Origin: Deltaproteobacteria bacterium
Lineage (GTDB): Bacteria > Desulfobacterota_D > UBA1144 > Nemesobacterales > N074bin48
Length of the DNA: 7,099 nt
Assembly (NCBI GenBank): GCA_004356685.1
Contig: SMWS01000087.1
Span: 1-7,099 of the forward strand
Reading direction: 5' to 3'
The notes beneath the pieces were generated by a model. The model did no database searches. It saw only the letters and a list, made by a program, of their open reading frames with translations, and had not been told where the DNA came from. Position numbers and translations under genes: made by a program. Within the stretch, counting starts at the first letter, position 1, and each line of letters begins with the position of its first letter. Of the stretch, positions 5,193-7,099 are shown in pieces.

Positions 5193-6659
5193 CTAGGATC
5201 TAAAGCCGTATTTTTCCCAGTTACCTACCACTTTTTCCTGTAATTCGGGCGGTACATTGTATTTAAACCCCGATATTTCATGACGGTCAAATCCCGGAAT
5301 TAGCCCGTTATATATAACTTTTGTGCTGCTCATGACCTTTTTCTCTGCGGCGTGAAGGTAATGAATTAGCGGCAATGTCTTTTGGTGCGTATAAAAATGT
5401 GCGTCGTTCTGGGGGCGGCAGCGTGTGGCATATGCCCAAACAACCTGGTTTATGTCACTGGGGTCAATGTCGTCGTCAAACAGCATTACTTTAGGAATAT
5501 CCGCTCCCGGTTTACTGTTAAATATTATCTCTTTTGCCATATGGGTAAGTTCATATGTGCTTTCATAGGAGTGGCACGGCCTGGGTACCGTAACCGCGAG
5601 CCAGTGGATTGCGCTTTCAAAAAGCAAAAAACAGGTGGATACAGGAAAATTATTCTTTCTCAGCTCGGCCATTATAGCAGCCGAGTACATTACGCCACAG
5701 CAGGTCTGTGTGTCTTCAACCGGAACGCCCGCATAAACAACAGGCAGGATTGGATTGTTCCTGTAAGTAATAGCGCTTACGTTGTAAACAGGCTGAGGGG
5801 TATCGTGATCCCCCATATACCCTGCAAACTCGCCCATCGGTCCTTCCTTCTCCGTCTCGGTTTCAGAGATTGTCCCTTCAATAACGATCTCACTGCCTGC
5901 CGGGACGCGGAGATCTACGGTCTTACATTTGACCACTTCTACCGGCTCTCCGAAATGAGCGCCCATTACATTTACTTCACTTATATTCTTGGGAAGTGGA
6001 GTGCCGGAGAAAAAAGGAACCGCCGGAGGTGCGCCGAGCACCAAAGCAAACGGCGTAGGCTCTCCCCTGTCCTTCCACATTTGATGAATTATTCCAAGGT
6101 GTTGCTGGGAGGGGATAAGCCCCGTCATGCGTTTACTGTCAAGGAGCATGATCCTGTTGATTGAGTAGTTAGTCCAGGACTTATCCGGTGTATCGACAAC
6201 AATTGTACCCCAAGTGTTAATGTACCGGCCGCCGTCGCCGTGATGAATTAACGGCACCGGAAATCGCATCAAATCAATCCCGTCACCCGTCATAATATTT
6301 TCATGACACGCTCCGCTACCTACAACTCTTGGCGGGATCCCTTCTTTTGCAATGGAATCGGCCAGTGTGTTTACTATTTCCTTTGCTCCGGTGCTGGGAG
6401 AAAAACCAAGAGCAGCCGCGATTCTGCAGAGCCTCAGTCCTTTGTGTGCGCTAAGTCCCCCGGAGCCTCCAAGCACTCTGAACCCCTGTTCAGTGTCTTT
6501 TATTTTGTTAAACAAAGGAGCCGGGGCTCTTAGGTCATAAGCCCGTCTTATAATTGCTCCGATCTCAAGATTCCAGTCCACCTCAACGTCAATTTCCTGA
6601 AGCTCACCAATGCTGTTTAGAACGGCTAAATACTCGCGCATGTCCTTTAATTGTTTCAC
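5193..6659 (-). CDS. UbiD-family prenylated-FMN-dependent (de)carboxylase
   Basis: An intact 488-residue member of the UbiD/Fdc/AroY family, which reversibly decarboxylates aromatic or alpha,beta-unsaturated acids using prenylated FMN. The catalytic Glu-Arg-Glu set of the Fdc1 type is visible: Arg169 in NYSINR, and Glu272 and Glu277 in EGPMGEF. Likely metal/prFMN ligands are Asn164, His187 in SQQHLG, and Glu228. The start is GTG at 6657-6659, preceded by a perfect AGGAGG (6668-6673) with an 8-nt spacer; the next in-frame ATG (codon 7) has no comparable site. Family UbiD enzymes need prFMN made by a UbiX-type flavin prenyltransferase, and none lies in the window. It is transcribed alone here, away from the gene starting at 7059. 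Substrate cannot be assigned: a ubiquinone-pathway role is possible, but the setting suggests peripheral aromatic or unsaturated acid metabolism. Confidence 0.93.
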   Translation of the reverse strand: MKQLKDMREYLAVLNSIGELQEIDVEVDWNLEIGAIIRRAYDLRAPAPLFNKIKDTEQGFRVLGGSGGLSAHKGLRLCRIAAALGFSPSTGAKEIVNTLADSIAKEGIPPRVVGSGACHENIMTGDGIDLMRFPVPLIHHGDGGRYINTWGTIVVDTPDKSWTNYSINRIMLLDSKRMTGLIPSQQHLGIIHQMWKDRGEPTPFALVLGAPPAVPFFSGTPLPKNISEVNVMGAHFGEPVEVVKCKTVDLRVPAGSEIVIEGTISETETEKEGPMGEFAGYMGDHDTPQPVYNVSAITYRNNPILPVVYAGVPVEDTQTCCGVMYSAAIMAELRKNNFPVSTCFLLFESAIHWLAVTVPRPCHSYESTYELTHMAKEIIFNSKPGADIPKVMLFDDDIDPSDINQVVWAYATRCRPQNDAHFYTHQKTLPLIHYLHAAEKKVMSSTKVIYNGLIPGFDRHEISGFKYNVPPELQEKVVGNWEKYGFRS

Positions 6660-6725
6660 CGGATTATCCTCCTGTCACTGAAGTGCATCGAACATAGTTA
6701 TAATTAGAATTTGCCAATGAAGACT

Positions 6726-6754
6726 AATATAAAACATGCTTTAATCCCAATCAA
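6726..6754 (-). promoter_or_regulatory. Candidate sigma70 promoter of the UbiD-like gene
   Basis: On the minus strand, TTGATT (6749-6754) and TATATT (6726-6731) are separated by exactly 17 bp, matching the sigma70 consensus at 4/6 and 5/6. The predicted start of transcription near 6719 would leave a leader of about 60 nt before the GTG at 6659. Confidence 0.55.
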
Positions 6755-6761
6755 GCATGTT
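6733..6761. promoter_or_regulatory. Perfect 9-bp inverted repeat overlapping the UbiD-like promoter: candidate operator
   Basis: AACATGCTT (6733-6741) and AAGCATGTT (6753-6761) are exact reverse complements separated by 11 bp, giving a 20-bp centre-to-centre spacing that suits a dimeric regulator on one DNA face. The arms fall in the spacer and over the -35 box of the minus-strand promoter, a position typical of a repressor site. The regulator is not in the window. Confidence 0.5.
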
Positions 6762-6763
6762 AC

Positions 6764-6781
6764 AAAACATATATCTGTTTT
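6764..6781. repeat. Small inverted repeat beside the candidate operator
   Basis: AAAACA (6764-6769) and TGTTTT (6776-6781) are perfect 6-bp arms around a 6-bp centre, immediately upstream of the UbiD-like promoter. In AT-rich sequence this may be chance; it could also be a second, activator-type site. Confidence 0.3.
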
Positions 6782-6965
6782 CAGAAAGCTTAAGTTGACG
6801 ATCGATTTTATACACATTGTGGAAAGTGACAGACCATATTTGTGCAGAAAGGTTAAAGATAAAAAGTTGTTGATACAAATTTCTAAAAAGCATAAAATAT
6901 AAAAAAATTACAGTGATTAGTTCTCTCCGTCACGCAAAAAACCTTCCTTCATAGGTATAGTGTGA

Positions 6966-6994
6966 TTGCCAACAGCTCAGAGGAGGGTTATATT
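6966..6994 (+). promoter_or_regulatory. Candidate sigma70 promoter for the plus-strand gene at 7059
   Basis: TTGCCA (6966-6971) and TATATT (6989-6994) are spaced exactly 17 bp, each 5/6 to the sigma70 consensus. Transcription would begin near 7001, leaving a leader of about 58 nt that contains the ribosome binding site AGGAGA (7047-7052). GGTTA (6986-6990) and TAACC (7001-7005) form a small inverted repeat around the predicted start. Confidence 0.55.
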
Positions 6995-7058
6995 TTCACC
7001 TAACCGTTGACCATGGTTACCAAGTCCATGATTGCAAATAAAACTCAGGAGAACTCTG

Positions 7059-7099
7059 ATGCATAAAAAGAAAAAACTGCACGAACTCAAAGAAAGCCC
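7059..7099 (+). CDS. 5' end of an unidentified gene with a Lys-rich N-terminus (truncated by window end)
   Basis: ATG 7059 is preceded by AGGAGA (7047-7052) with a 6-nt spacer, and farther upstream by a well-spaced promoter. The 13 full codons visible read MHKKKKLHELKES, a strongly basic, hydrophilic start with no sign of a signal peptide in what can be seen. This is too little to name a family. It diverges from the UbiD-like gene. Confidence 0.6.
   Translation, partial: MHKKKKLHELKES

Larger units (their letters stand above)
6660..7058. other. Divergent intergenic region between the UbiD-like gene and the next plus-strand gene
   Basis: About 400 bp without a convincing gene. It holds a minus-strand promoter with overlapping inverted repeat on the left and a plus-strand promoter on the right. 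The middle (about 6782-6960) is AT-rich, and nothing specific is recognised there. An open frame at 6717-6902 has an ATG but no ribosome binding site, is Lys/Ile-rich as AT-rich noise tends to be, and is not called. Confidence 0.5.

Noticed and set aside
5382..6164. A 260-codon open frame on the plus strand
   Set aside because: It lies wholly antisense to the UbiD-like gene, which has an intact catalytic Glu-Arg-Glu set, a start and an RBS. The plus-strand translation shows no domain or family wording.
6717..6902. A 61-codon Lys/Ile-rich open frame after ATG 6717
   Set aside because: It has no ribosome binding site, has low-complexity AT-driven composition, and overlaps the UbiD-like promoter and operator region.
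1..7099. CRISPR array, tRNA, rRNA or intact insertion sequence
   Set aside because: No regularly spaced repeats beyond one tandem pair, no recognisable tRNA or rRNA sequence, and no transposase frame were seen on either strand.

Overview
The window looks like an accessory stretch of a moderately AT-rich bacterial chromosome, probably from a Gram-negative lineage. The lineage evidence is limited: a lipoprotein-type signal in front of a DUF1566/Lcl-type domain, strong Shine-Dalgarno sites and sigma70-like promoters. No rRNA, tRNA, CRISPR array or intact transposase is visible, so I do not name a taxon.

Layout from left to right. (1) 1-993, plus strand: the C-terminal 330 residues of a thiamine-diphosphate 2-keto-acid decarboxylase. 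It is clearly of the pyruvate decarboxylase type and reads more like plant than Zymomonas enzymes. (2) 994-1638: a non-coding, repeat-bearing stretch around a short remnant that resembles the C-terminus of an FMN-binding glutamate synthase-like protein. A tandem 26-bp palindromic repeat lies at the remnant's 5' edge, and an imperfect 29-bp direct repeat brackets the whole interval. (3) 1639-3093, minus strand: an intact NAD(P)-dependent aldehyde dehydrogenase. (4) 3292-4080, plus strand: an intact short-chain dehydrogenase/reductase, divergent from the aldehyde dehydrogenase across a 198-bp AT-rich gap. (5) 4196-4868, plus strand: a DUF1566/Lcl-type lipoprotein gene broken by three single-base indels. 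(6) 4869-5192: no intact gene, with faint signs of a decayed minus-strand reading frame. (7) 5193-6659, minus strand: an intact UbiD-family (prenylated-FMN) decarboxylase. (8) 6660-7058: a divergent promoter region with a 9-bp inverted repeat overlapping the ubiD-like promoter, followed by the first 13 codons of a lysine-rich plus-strand gene that runs off the window.

Functional reading, which is inference. Two unrelated decarboxylases (ThDP-dependent for 2-keto acids, prFMN-dependent for unsaturated or aromatic acids) sit near an aldehyde dehydrogenase and an SDR oxidoreductase. The chemistry fits a small carbon-acid/aldehyde metabolism neighbourhood: keto acid to aldehyde by the PDC-like enzyme, then aldehyde to acid by the dehydrogenase or aldehyde/ketone to alcohol by the SDR. 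The genes do not form one operon, because orientations alternate and pseudogene debris lies between them, so a shared pathway is not demonstrated. I see no clear new multi-gene system. The strongest unusual items are the plant-like bacterial PDC, the triple-indel lipoprotein gene, the palindromic tandem repeat beside a gene fragment, and the inverted repeat on the ubiD-like promoter.
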